Assembly: GCA_026225945.1 (NCBI GenBank)
Contig: JAMJFZ010000597.1
Coordinates: 1,916,501 to 1,980,500 of the forward strand
DNA length: 64,000 bases
Reading direction: 5' to 3'
DNA from: Cricetomys ansorgei
Taxonomy: Eukaryota > Chordata > Mammalia > Rodentia > Nesomyidae
Shown here: positions 38,597-48,854 of the stretch, one piece after another
Numbering within the stretch: position 1 is the first letter of the stretch
Layout: every line of letters begins with the position of its first letter
The notes under the pieces: generated by a model
The model's database searches: none
The model's input: only the letters and a program-made list of their open reading frames with translations
Told to the model about the DNA's origin: nothing
Made by a program: the position numbers and the translations under genes

Positions 38597-39529
38597 ATGG
38601 AGGCTGCAAACCACAGCACTGTGACAGAGCTAATCATTTTGGGACTAACAGAGGATCCTACACTGTGTATAGTCTTTTTTGTGATATTTCTAGGTGTATA
38701 CACTGTCACTTTACTAGGCAATATCAGCATCATCACTTTGATAAGAATTTCTTCCCAGCTACACACGCCCATGTACCTGTTCCTCAGTCATCTGGCTTTT
38801 GTAGACATTGTATATTCAACCTCAGTCTCAGTTATAATGCTTATGGAACTCCTTGGACATGGACTGGCCTTACCTGTGGCTGCCTGTGAAGCCCAACTCT
38901 GTATTACAGTGTCATTTGGGTCAGCGGAGTGCTTCTTACTGGCTGCCATGGCCTATGATCGCTATATAGCAATCTGTTCACCCCTGCTCTACTCCACACT
39001 CATGTCCCCCAGTGTCTGCTTTCTACTGTTGGGAGCTTCATATGTGGGTGGCTGCATGAATGGTTGGACATTTACTGGTTGTTTGTTAAATCTTTCCTTC
39101 TGTGGACCAAATCAGATAGATCACTTCTTCTGTGACTTCTCCCCTTTGCTGAAACTGTCCTGCTCAGATGTCTCCATTATTGGAATCATCCCTTCTATCT
39201 CTTCTGGCTCCATCATTGTGGTGACTCTGCTTGTCATAGCCGTCTCCTACATCTACATCCTCATCACCATCCTGAGGATGCGCTCCACTGAGGGCCGCCA
39301 CAAGGCCTTCTCCACCTGTACCTCCCACCTCACTGCAGTCACTCTCTACTATGGAACCATTACCTTCATTTATGTGATGCCCAAGTCCAACTACTCTATT
39401 GAACAGAACAAGATAATGTCTGTATTCTACACGGTGGTGATCCCCATGCTGAACCCCCTCATCTATACTTTGAGGAACAGAGATGTAAAGGAGGCTCTGA
39501 GGAAGGCAACTGTCAGAGTATATTCATAG
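38597..39529 (+). CDS. Olfactory receptor A (OR5P3-like), intact
   Basis: Intact 310-residue class II odorant receptor. Motifs: NHS glycosylation site at residue 5, GN at 41-42, LHTPMY at 55-60, C97 pairing with C179, [10 protein letters not shown] at 118-127, SY at 148-149, [10 protein letters not shown] at 236-245, PMLNPLIY at 283-290, C-terminus RVYS. From residue 213 (position 39231) onward it is almost identical to B, with only residues 299 and 309 differing. The first 212 residues differ from B at many sites. This sharp change marks a tandem duplication or gene conversion boundary inside the gene. Its twin A' lies at the other end of the inverted repeat. The start is an ATG preceded by the family-typical acceptor, and the length equals B and C. 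The ligand is unknown. Confidence 0.96.
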   Translation: MEAANHSTVTELIILGLTEDPTLCIVFFVIFLGVYTVTLLGNISIITLIRISSQLHTPMYLFLSHLAFVDIVYSTSVSVIMLMELLGHGLALPVAACEAQLCITVSFGSAECFLLAAMAYDRYIAICSPLLYSTLMSPSVCFLLLGASYVGGCMNGWTFTGCLLNLSFCGPNQIDHFFCDFSPLLKLSCSDVSIIGIIPSISSGSIIVVTLLVIAVSYIYILITILRMRSTEGRHKAFSTCTSHLTAVTLYYGTITFIYVMPKSNYSIEQNKIMSVFYTVVIPMLNPLIYTLRNRDVKEALRKATVRVYS

Positions 39530-42500
39530 ACCCTCTTTGAATTTCAGGAATGAGTAATGGTTTCCTTTACCCACATCACACTTAGTATCTATCACATTAT
39601 GCTTAACTGATTGCTTGATATTAAATCCTGTTTCTTTGCACTAACTCTTACCTTGATATACTTGTATATCATTGGGGACCCCTTGAAGTAGATAAAATGA
39701 TAGGAATAATTGCTACTATACTAACTTCTGCAAGAAGTCAAGATCTTTGCCTTAATGTTGTTTATGTAGCAAACAATAATTTGTGCCATCTATGTATCAG
39801 GTTAAATTTTAGTTCCATTATATATGAATTTACTTATTTATCACAACAACTTAAAGGTTAGTTTAACCGGAAGTGATACCATTACATTACCCACTACTAA
39901 CCAGATAAGTTGTTGCTCTCAATGTCAAATATTCTTTTGAGAATCCCAGTATTGTAAACAAGTACAAAATAATTCCATTGGATTCTGTGGCATGTGGGTG
40001 TCACCTGGGAGAGCAAGCCAGGACTTTATTAATCGTCTGGTTCCATAAGCCATTCTGTGCAAGAAACCCATGGTCCTTTCTCTCAAGAGGCAAGCAGCAA
40101 TATTCCCCAAAGGTTTGCCTTGTTTGATTACAGCCTTTTATATCCTCTCTTAGCATATATACACCATTTATTTTCTGCATGTGTGTGGCTATGCTCCTTG
40201 GCGAGTGAGGGGATTAATGGTTCACATTGCAGAGTTTCCAGGTCCTCACTCTATCTACTAAATAGATACATCAACTTCATCAAATCCTCTTCAGATTTGA
40301 GAGTCAGTATCAATTCTCCAAGGTAAATGAAAGACTGATGGACTTCATTAGGATGGATTCTTAAATAACTCAAGAAGAAGTTGAAAATTAGGATCTGAAC
40401 AGTTTGAGCTCTTGACCCTGTAAACCATGCCCTCTGCAAGAGGCACTGTGCAGCAGTTTCCTGGCACTTGTAGACCAGTACTCGTAAGGTACGTGGGTAC
40501 TGCATGGATGGTCTGTGGCAGCCATTATCACTGCTGGACTTCAGGAGCTGAGACAAAGAGAGGAAGTCAGAAGAAACAGCCTGATTTCAGCTAGGTAAGG
40601 CCCACCACACCATCTCCTTTGTTTCCTACCACAGTGCCTGACCCATTGAGGGAAAGGATATTTGAGTTGCCAGCATCCCCAATATGGGTTGATAATCAGG
40701 AAAGCCAGTGGAGAATTCTAGATATTAAGTGTCTAATGATGAGGATATGGAAACAAAAAATTAGCCTATATGCTATACATTTGAAGTGAAGAATTCAGAA
40801 TTGACATGTTGAAAGAAAAACTATAGTCATCAGAACATTAGATAATTGTAAAGCTCCCCAAATTCATTTTATTTTTATTAAATAAAGAGATCTTGACTCT
40901 TATGTGTGATCAAAGACCTGTGGAGTTTCCCAGACATCATGTCTTTTACTCTCACACCAAAGCTGCACTATCGTGTCACTACCTTGAGTCAGAAGGCAGA
41001 AAGGTGTAGTGGTGCTTGGTCATGTTCTTTATCTCCAAGTGGCCAGCAAGTCTGAAGACTTCCAGAGAACCATGCTGCAGGTGGAATGGACTGAGGAAGT
41101 GTGGCTGCTTTCTTTAGAACCAGGAAAGCACTGGGTGCATGGTAACTTCAAGCATCTCTGTGATTTCATATAGAACTTCATGGCTTGTACCATTAAAGAC
41201 ACGGTGAATAAGAGAAAAACTTAAAAGACAAACCTCTAATGATGGAGCGAACATCCCAGGCTATCTATACACCACCTGGTACTTTTGTAACAGGAAGATC
41301 CGTTAGAGAAGAGACGGGACATTCTTGAAAGCGCTGTGGCTTCTCAGCTATTGATTCACTGAACCTCCCTGTTTACCAAGTGGGGGATCACCTCTACCAA
41401 CAGATGATTATATGTTTATTTACTCTGAAGACATTAAAATCTTAAAAGAATCAATACGTGTACGGGACATTTAAGTTGATAGCATTGTATCTAGTAAATA
41501 TTTAACGCCTTAAAAATGACTACTATATTAAGCAGACTATTACACTTATATGAATATTAAGCCATGTTTAGGGAGATGAAAAAGGTTACCACCTTCAACA
41601 AAATGCAAACAATAGCACAACTCATCCACCAGCGGTAGGGAACAATTTACTTCAGTATTTTCCACAAAGCACAGACACACTCTTTTCAAATTTTTACCTT
41701 TAAAATGTAACTAAGCATGGGATTATTTACACATATCTAAACCAGGCAGGGTGACACATGCCTGTAATCTCATATTGTAGCAGGAGTATCACGAGTCTTT
41801 CCTTAACTTTATTCTCTCTGAGGCTTAGTTTTCTGGACAGGGAACATAAATTACATTCACTCTTGTTTTGCTATAACCTAGTTACTAAGTCAATTATGCA
41901 TATATTAAACCAAAATTTTTAGCACATTTTCTGCACAGACTGGTTATTTTTAAGGAAACAATAGAAGTTATATATGGGAGCATATAAAAATTGAGGAGAC
42001 TCAAAGGTAAACAAATCATAAACCATAACCCAGTGTACAGAGACACAATTGGGATATCTATAGAAGCAGATGTCTATAACACAGAGAAAGAAAATCAGAT
42101 CTTTCCTCATGAGTCAGAGAGGCTTTGTAAGAAAAAAGTAATATTACAGGCTAAGGCTAAGCTCATGGGGTAATGCAGATGTCTGGGTTAATGTGAGAAC
42201 TGCATGGAAAGATGCTGAGGAACATGGTAAAATACAGGGAGAGGTCAGAAAGGATACTGTGTGTCATGCTAATTAGCTTACAGATCAATATGAAGGAAAT
42301 GAAGGAAATGAAGGAAAAGTATCAAAAGAATTAGATTTTGGCATTGCTGCTTTTTATTATAATGAAATCATTATGTCATATTATTGTAAACTATAAGAGG
42401 AAAATGATGAGAGTTAGAGGTATATAAGAAGGGTAATACCAAATAAGATGACCAGTGACTTAAGTCACATTGGGACTCAGATAATTGAAAACGAAGATGA

Positions 42501-43245
42501 AGAAAAAAGCCTGGAAATACATTATTCACAGAAGCACTAGAATTTCCTTAGAGGAGGTACAATGTGAGGAAGATGGTCAGGTGGGCTGCCAAGTTGCAGA
42601 CATGAGATTGTGAATGAATGAGCTGATTAAGTAGGAGTCTCGGCATTTTATAGCACTGGCTGCTCTTGAAGAAGATCTGGGTTTCATTCCCAGCACCATC
42701 ATGGTGGGTCACAATTTTCCATAAGTCTACTTTAGGAAATGCAATGAACTCTTTTGATTTCTGTGGGCACCAGGCACGCGTCTGTTGTACAGATGTGCAT
42801 GAAAACAAAACAATCATACACATAAAATAAACATGTTGTAAAATATAAAATATTAGTGGAGGGGTTGAAGAAGAGTATGGAATGACAAAATTTGAGGTGA
42901 TTATAGGATTTTTAATTGATTGGAGCGTGAGGAGAATCTCAAGAGTTCACTGGAATTATGGAGTGCGACCTTGAGTGCAAGAACTGTGACTTCAAGGTTG
43001 AGGGTATTCTGTATAAGTGTAACATAAGGTAAGATAACTGAAATAGCAGGATAATGCTTATTTTATTTTAAAAAGTTATTCTCATTTTATTTAAAGAGTA
43101 AGGATCAAAATCTCCAATTCTACAAACCACAGATATTTATAATTTGTTGAGGGGAAGAGATCAATATTGACTCTGTAGAATAGTAAAAGAAAAACTTAGG
43201 AAGCATTGAACAAAGGAAACAAATGAATTTCTCATTTCCTTTAAC
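39530..43245. other. Intergenic DNA of tandem unit 1
   Basis: No gene. At 40010-40330 is the segment 'ttccataagccattctgtgc..', which also occurs at 44670-45000 and, diverged, at about 33540-33780 and 53990-54270. A B1-like scrap is at 41740-41785 (gtgacacatgcctgtaatct). A B2-derived SINE is listed separately. Confidence 0.65.
42620..42840 (+). mobile_element. B2-derived SINE
   Basis: 'actggctgctcttgaagaag' with 'cattcccagcaccatcatgg', 'tctgtgggcaccaggcacg' and the A-rich 'cataaaataaacatg' tail. The head is degraded. The tandem copy is at 47276-47496. Confidence 0.75.
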
Positions 43246-43247
43246 AG
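43246..43247 (+). promoter_or_regulatory. Probable splice acceptor of OR B coding exon
   Basis: 'tctcatttcctttaacag' ends in AG 19 nt before the ATG at 43266. Confidence 0.6.
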
Positions 43248-43265
43248 GGGCATTTCATATTGGAG

Positions 43266-44198
43266 ATGGAGGCTCAAAACCAAACCACTGTAACAGAGTT
43301 CATCCTTTTGGGTTTAACTGAGAATCTCAAACTTCGTGTCATCCTCTTTATGATATTTCTAGGAATATATGCTGTTACTTTAGTAGGCAATATCTCCATC
43401 ATTACTTTAATAAGAATCTGTCCCCAGCTCCACACACCCATGTATCTGTTCCTTAGCCATCTGGCTTTTGTGGACATTGGGTTTTCCACAACAATCACAC
43501 CTACCATGCTTATGGGATTCCGTGGACATGGAATGGCACTCTCTGTAGCTGCCTGTGAAGCCCAGTTCTCCATTGCAGTGACATTTGGAACAGTTGAGTG
43601 CTTCCTTCTGGCTGCCATGGCCTATGACCGTTATGTGGCCATCTGCTCACCCCTGCTCTACTCCACACATATGTCCCCCAGGATCTGCTTCTTCCTTGTT
43701 GGGACTTCCTATGTAGGTGGCTTTGTGAATTCGGGGGCATTTACTAGCTGTCTGTTGAGTCTGTCCTTCTGTGGACCGAATCAAGTAGATCACTTTTTCT
43801 GTGACTTTCCTGCTGTCATGAAGCTTTCTTGCTCACATATCTCTATTATTGGAATTATCCCTTCTATCTCTGCTGGGTTCATCATTGTGATCACAGTGTT
43901 TGTCATAGCCGTCTCCTACATCTACATCCTCATCACCATCCTGAGGATGCGCTCCACTGAGGGCCGCCACAAGGCCTTCTCCACCTGCACCTCCCACCTC
44001 ACTGCAGTCACTCTCTACTACGGAACCATTACCTTCATTTATGTGATGCCCAAGTCCAACTACTCTATTGAACAGAACAAGATAATGTCTGTGTTCTACA
44101 CAGTGGTGATCCCCATGCTGAACCCCCTCATCTATACTTTGAGGAACAGAGATGTAAAGCAGGCTCTGAGGAAGGCGACTGTCAGAGTATGTTCATAG
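43266..44198 (+). CDS. Olfactory receptor B (OR5P3-like), intact
   Basis: Intact 310-residue class II odorant receptor. Motifs: NQT glycosylation site at residue 5, GN at 41-42, LHTPMY at 55-60, C97/C179, [10 protein letters not shown] at 118-127, SY at 148-149, [10 protein letters not shown] at 236-245, PMLNPLIY at 283-290. The frame is open for two more codons upstream, but these begin with TTG. The ATG at 43266 gives the same length and spacing to the splice acceptor as A. It is nearly identical to C along the N-terminal two thirds and to A along the C-terminal third, because it sits at the junction of the two tandem units. All key GPCR residues are present. Confidence 0.96.
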   Translation: MEAQNQTTVTEFILLGLTENLKLRVILFMIFLGIYAVTLVGNISIITLIRICPQLHTPMYLFLSHLAFVDIGFSTTITPTMLMGFRGHGMALSVAACEAQFSIAVTFGTVECFLLAAMAYDRYVAICSPLLYSTHMSPRICFFLVGTSYVGGFVNSGAFTSCLLSLSFCGPNQVDHFFCDFPAVMKLSCSHISIIGIIPSISAGFIIVITVFVIAVSYIYILITILRMRSTEGRHKAFSTCTSHLTAVTLYYGTITFIYVMPKSNYSIEQNKIMSVFYTVVIPMLNPLIYTLRNRDVKQALRKATVRVCS

Positions 44199-47100
44199 AC
44201 CCTCTTTGAATTTCAGGAATTAGTAATTTACTCCCATCACACTTAGTATCTATCACATTATGCTTAACTGATTGCTTGATATTAAATCCTGTTTCTTTGC
44301 AGTAAATCTTACCTTTATATACTTGTATCTCATTGGGGACCCCTTTAAGTAGATAAAATGATAGGAATAATTGCTACTATACTAACTTCTGCAAGAAGTC
44401 AAGATCTTTGCCTTTATGTTGTTTATGTAGCAAACAATAATTTGTGCCATCTATGTATCAGGTTAAATTTTAGTTCCATTATATATGAATTTACTTATTT
44501 ATCACAACAACTTAAAGGTTATTTTAACTGGAAATGATATCATTACATTACCCACTACTAACCAGATACCTTATTACTCTCAATGTCAAATATTCTTTTG
44601 AGAATCCCAGTTTTGTAAACAAGTACAAAATAATTGCTCTGGATTCTGTGGCATGTGGGTGTCACCTGGGAGAGTAAGCCAGGACTTTATTAATCATCTG
44701 GTTCCATAAGCCATTCTGTGCAAGAAACCCATGGTCCTTTCTCTCAAGAGGAAAGCCGCACTATTCTCCGAAGGTTTGCCTTGTTTGATTACAGCCTTTT
44801 ATATCCTCTCTTAGCATATATACAGAGACTCCCCACCTTTTATTTTCTGCATGTGTGTGGCTATGCTCCTTGCCCAGTGAGGGGATTAATGGTTCACATT
44901 GCAGAGTTTCCAGGTCCTCACTCTATCTACTAAATAGATACATCAACTTCATCAAATCCTCTTCAGATTTGAGAGTCAGTATCAATTCTCCAAGGTAAAT
45001 GAAAGACTGATGGACTTCATTAGGATGGATTCTTAAATAACTCAAGAAGAAGTTGAAAATTAGGATTTGAACAGTTTGAGCTCTTGACCCTGTAAACCAT
45101 GCCCTCTGCAAGAGGCACTGTGCAGCAGTTTCCTGGCACTTGTAGACCAGTACTCGTAAGGTATGTGGGTACTGCATGGATGGTCTGTAGCAGCCATTAT
45201 CACTGCTGGACTTCAGGAGCTGAGACAAAGAGAGGAAGTCAGAAGACACAGCCTGATTTCAGCTAGGTAAGGTCCACTACACCACCTCCTCTGTTTCCTA
45301 CCACAGTACCTGACCCATTGAGGGAAAGGATATTTGAGTGGCCAGCATCCCCAATATGGGTTGATAATCAGGAAAGCCAGTGGAGAATTCTAGATATTAA
45401 GTGTCTAATGGTGAGGATATGGAAACAAAAAATTAGCCTATATGCTATACATTTGAAGAGCAGAATTCAGAATTGACATGTTGAAAGAAAAACTATAGTC
45501 ATCAGAACATTAGATAATTGTAAAGCTCCCCAAATTCATTTTATTTTTATTAAATAAAGAGATCTTGACTCTTATGTGTGGTCAAAGACCTGTGGAGTTT
45601 CCCAGACATCATGTCTTTTACTCTCACACCAAAGCTGCACTATCGTGTCACTACCTTGAGTCAGAAGGCAGAAAGGTGTAGTGGTGCTTGGTCATGTTCT
45701 TTATCTCCAAGTGGCCAGCAAGTCTGAAGACTTCCAGAGAACCATGCTGCAGGTGGAATGGACTGAGGAAGTGTGGCTGCTTTCTTTAGAACCAGGAAAG
45801 CACTGGGTGCATGGTAACTTCAAGCATCTCTGTGATTTCATATAGAACTTCATGGCTTGTACCATTAAAGACACGGTGAATAATAGAAAAACTTAAAAGA
45901 CAAACCTCTAATGATGGAGCGAACATCCCAGGCTATCTATACACCACCTGGTACTTTTGTAACAGGAAGATCCGTTAGAGAAGAGACGGGACATTCTTGA
46001 AAGCGCTGTGGCTTCTCAGCTATTGATTCACTGAACCTCCCTGTTTACCAAGTGGGGGATCACCTCTACCAACAGATGATTATATGTTTATTTACTCTGA
46101 AGACATTAAAATCTTAAAAGAATCAATACGTGTACGGGACATTTAAGTTGATAGCATTGTATCTAGTAAATATTTAACGCCTTAAAAATGACTACTATAT
46201 TAAGCAGACTATTACACTTATATGAATATTAAGCCATGTTTAGGGAGATGAAAAAGGTTACCACCTTCAACAAAATGCAAACAATAGCACAACCCATTCA
46301 CCAGCGGTAGGGAACAATTTACTTCAGTATTTTCCACAAAGCACAGACACACTCTTTTCAAATTTTTACCTTTAAAATGTAACTAAGCATGGGATTATTT
46401 GCACATATCTAAACCAGGCAGGGTGACACATGCCTGTAATCACATATTGTAGCAGGAGTATCACGAGTCTTTCCTTAACTTTATTCTCTCTGAGGCTTAG
46501 TTTTCTGGACAGGGAACATAAATTACATTCACTCTTGTTTTGCTATAACCTAGTTACTAAGTCAATTATGCATATATTAAACCAAAATTTTTAGCACATT
46601 TTCTGCACAGACTGGTTATTTTTAAGAAAACAATAGAAGTTATATATGGGAGCATATAAAAATTGAGGAGACTCAAAGGTAAACAAATCATAAACCATAA
46701 CCCAGTGTACAGAGACACAATTGGGATATCTATAGAAGCAGATGTCTATAACACAGAGAAAGAAAATCAGATCTTTCCTCATGAGTCAGAGAGGCTTTGT
46801 AAGAAAAAAGTAATATTACAGGCTAAGGCTAAGCTCATGGGGTAATGCAGACGTCTGGGTTAATGTGAGAACTGCATGGAAAGATGCTGAGGAACATGAT
46901 AAAATACAGGGAGAGGTCAGAAAGGATACTGAGTGTCATGCTAATTTGCTTACAGATCAATATGAAGACAGGAAAAATATCAAAAGAATTAGATTTTGGC
47001 ATTGCTGCTTTTGACTAGAATGAAATCATTATGTCATATTATTGTAAACTATAAGAGGAAAGTGATGAGAGTTACAGGTATATAAGAAGGCTAATACCAA

Positions 47101-47901
47101 ATAAGATGACCAGGGACTTAAGTCACATTGGGACTCAGATAATTGAAAAAGAAGAGAAGAAAAAAGCCTGAAATACATTATCCACAGAAGCACTAGAATT
47201 TCCTTAGAGGAGGTACAGTGTGAGGAAGATGGTCAGGTGGGCCGCCAAGTTGCAGACATGAGATTGTGAATGAATGAGCTGATTAAGTGGCAGTCTCGGC
47301 ATTTTATAGCACTGGCTGCTCTTGAAGAAGATCTGGGTTCGATTCCCAGCATCATCATGGTGGGTCACAATTTTCCATAAGTCTACTTTAGGAAATGCAA
47401 TGACCTCTTTTGATTTCTGTGGGCACCAGGCACGCGTCTGTTGTACAGATGTGCATGAAAACAAAACAATCATACACATAAAATAAACATGTTGTAAAAT
47501 ATAAAATACTAGTGGAGGGGTTGAAGAAGAGTATGGAATGACAAAATTTGAGGTGTTTATAGGATTTTTAATTGATTGGAGCGTGAGGAGAATCTCAAGA
47601 GTTCACTGGAATTATGGAGTGCGACCTTGAGGGCAAGAACTGTGACTTCAAGGTTGAGGGTATTCTGTATAAGTGTAACATAAGGTAAGATAACTGAAAT
47701 AGCAGGATAATGCTTATTTTATTTTAAAAAGTTATTCTCATTTTATTTAAAGAGTAAGGATCAAAATCTCCAATTCTACAAACCACAGATATTTATAATT
47801 TGTTGAGGGGAAGAGATCAATATTGACTCTGTAGAATAGTAAAAGAAAAACTTAGGAAGCATTGAACAAAGGAAACAAATGAATTTCTCATTTCCTTTAA
47901 C
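44199..47901. other. Intergenic DNA of tandem unit 2
   Basis: Copy of 39530-43245 with scattered substitutions and small indels. No gene. The shared 'ttccataagccattctgtgc..' segment is at 44670-45000 and a B1-like scrap is at about 46410-46455. Confidence 0.65.
47276..47496 (+). mobile_element. B2-derived SINE, tandem copy
   Basis: Copy of the element at 42620-42840, with a few substitutions. The insertion predates the tandem duplication. Confidence 0.75.
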
Positions 47902-47903
47902 AG
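47902..47903 (+). promoter_or_regulatory. Probable splice acceptor of OR C coding exon
   Basis: 'tctcatttcctttaacag' ends in AG 19 nt before the ATG at 47922, identical to B. Confidence 0.6.
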
Positions 47904-47921
47904 GGGCATTTCATATTGGAG

Positions 47922-48854
47922 ATGGAGGCTCAAAACCAAACCACTGTAACAGAGTTCATCCTTTTGGGTTTAACTGAGAATCTCAAACTTCGTGTCATCC
48001 TCTTTATGATATTTCTAGGAATATATGCTGTTACTTTAGTAGGCAATATCTCCATCATTACTTTAATAAGAAGCTGTCCCCAGCTCCACACACCCATGTA
48101 TCTGTTCCTTAGCCATCTGGCTTTTGTGGACATTGGGTTTTCCACAACAATCACACCTATCATGCTTATGGGATTCCGTGGACATGGAATGGTACTCTCT
48201 GTAGCTGCCTGTGAAGCCCAGTTCTCCATTGCAGTGACATTTGGAACAGTTGAGGGCTTCCTTCTGGCTGTCATGGCCTATGACCGTTACGTGGCCATCT
48301 GCTCACCCCTGCTCTACTCCACACATATGTCCCCCAGGATCTGCTTCTTCCTAGTTGGGGCTTCTTATGTAGGTGGCTTTGTGAATTCGGGGGCATTTAC
48401 TAGCTGTCTGTTGAGTCTGTCCTTCTGTGGACCGAATCAAGTAGATCACTTTTTCTGTGAGTTTCCTGCTGTCATGAAGCTTTCTTGCTCACATGTCTCT
48501 ATTATTAGAATTATCCCTTATATCTCTTCTGGCTCCATGGTTGTGATCACAGTGTTTGTCATAGCCGTCTCCTACATCTACATCCTCATCACCATCCTGA
48601 GGATGCGCTCCACTGAGGGCCGCCACAAGGCCTTCTCCACCTGCACCTCCCACCTCACTGCTGTCACTGTCTACTACGGAACCATTACCTTCATTTACGT
48701 GATGCCCAAGTCCAACTACTCTAATGAACAGAACAAGATAATGTCTGTGTTCTACACAGTGGTGATCCCCATGCTGAACCCCCTCATCTATACTTTGAGG
48801 AACAGAGATGTAAAGGGTGCCCTGAGAAAGGTCACCATCAGAATATATCCATAA
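47922..48854 (+). CDS. Olfactory receptor C (OR5P3-like), open but with unusual changes
   Basis: Open 310-residue class II odorant receptor, sister of B. Conserved motifs are the NQT site at residue 5, GN at 41-42, LHTPMY at 55-60, [10 protein letters not shown] at 118-127, [10 protein letters not shown] at 236-245 and PMLNPLIY at 283-290. Differences from B fall on conserved positions: I51S, C112G in the ECFLLA run of TM3, A117V beside MAYDRY, D180E in the FFCD signature of loop 2, and G196R. Residues 203 and 205 match A instead of B, which suggests gene conversion. The C-terminus (RIYP) differs from A and B. The ATG is chosen as for B; two upstream codons begin with TTG. It may be functional with altered ligand binding, or be in early decay with its frame still open. 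Confidence 0.92.
   Translation: MEAQNQTTVTEFILLGLTENLKLRVILFMIFLGIYAVTLVGNISIITLIRSCPQLHTPMYLFLSHLAFVDIGFSTTITPIMLMGFRGHGMVLSVAACEAQFSIAVTFGTVEGFLLAVMAYDRYVAICSPLLYSTHMSPRICFFLVGASYVGGFVNSGAFTSCLLSLSFCGPNQVDHFFCEFPAVMKLSCSHVSIIRIIPYISSGSMVVITVFVIAVSYIYILITILRMRSTEGRHKAFSTCTSHLTAVTVYYGTITFIYVMPKSNYSNEQNKIMSVFYTVVIPMLNPLIYTLRNRDVKGALRKVTIRIYP

Larger units (their letters stand above)
24751..39483. repeat. Right arm of the large inverted repeat
   Basis: Reverse complement of 1-14705. Differences seen by eye include a 12-nt insertion at about 34752-34763, a 16-nt net gain at about 25783-25800 that forms a palindrome, a 2-nt loss near 34610, a 1-nt loss near 25994, and length changes in the (AG), (GT) and (TCTA) tracts, plus scattered substitutions. 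It carries OR A at the outer edge and truncated OR D at the inner edge. Confidence 0.97.
39231..43899. repeat. Tandem duplication unit 1 (4669 bp)
   Basis: Starts in the TM5 coding region of OR A at 'ttgtcatagc' and ends at the same point in OR B. The whole interval, intergenic and coding, is repeated in 43900-48555 with few changes. The offset is 4669 at the left edge and 4656 at the right edge; for example, unit 1 has extra 'gaaggaaat' copies near 42290. Confidence 0.93.
43900..48555. repeat. Tandem duplication unit 2 (4656 bp)
   Basis: Second copy of 39231-43899. It begins at the TM5 codons of OR B and ends at the same codons of OR C. Beyond 48555 the remaining coding sequence of C is still very similar to A and B up to about 48815, then the match drops to a much older, weaker homology. 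Confidence 0.93.

Noticed and set aside
38491..38889. A 132-codon frame overlapping OR A (and its mirror at 595-993)
   Set aside because: It crosses the splice acceptor and reads the OR coding sequence in the wrong frame. It has no domain signature.
1..39483. The inverted repeat as a pure assembly artefact
   Set aside because: The arms differ by several distinct indels (12 nt, 16 nt, 2 nt), substitutions and microsatellite lengths, and end at different sequence contexts. An artefact would give exact copies.
40251..40556. A 101-codon minus-strand frame conserved between the tandem units (also 44923-45249)
   Set aside because: Conservation is explained by the recent tandem duplication. No start context, domain or homologue is recognised.
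43260..43265. Two extra N-terminal codons on OR B (and 47916-47921 on OR C)
   Set aside because: The extension starts with TTG. The following ATG matches the start, length and splice-acceptor spacing of OR A.
43274..43618. A 114-codon frame antisense to OR B (also 47930-48274 in C)
   Set aside because: It mirrors the well-conserved OR coding strand. The product has no recognisable domain and it appears only because the sense gene has strong codon constraint.
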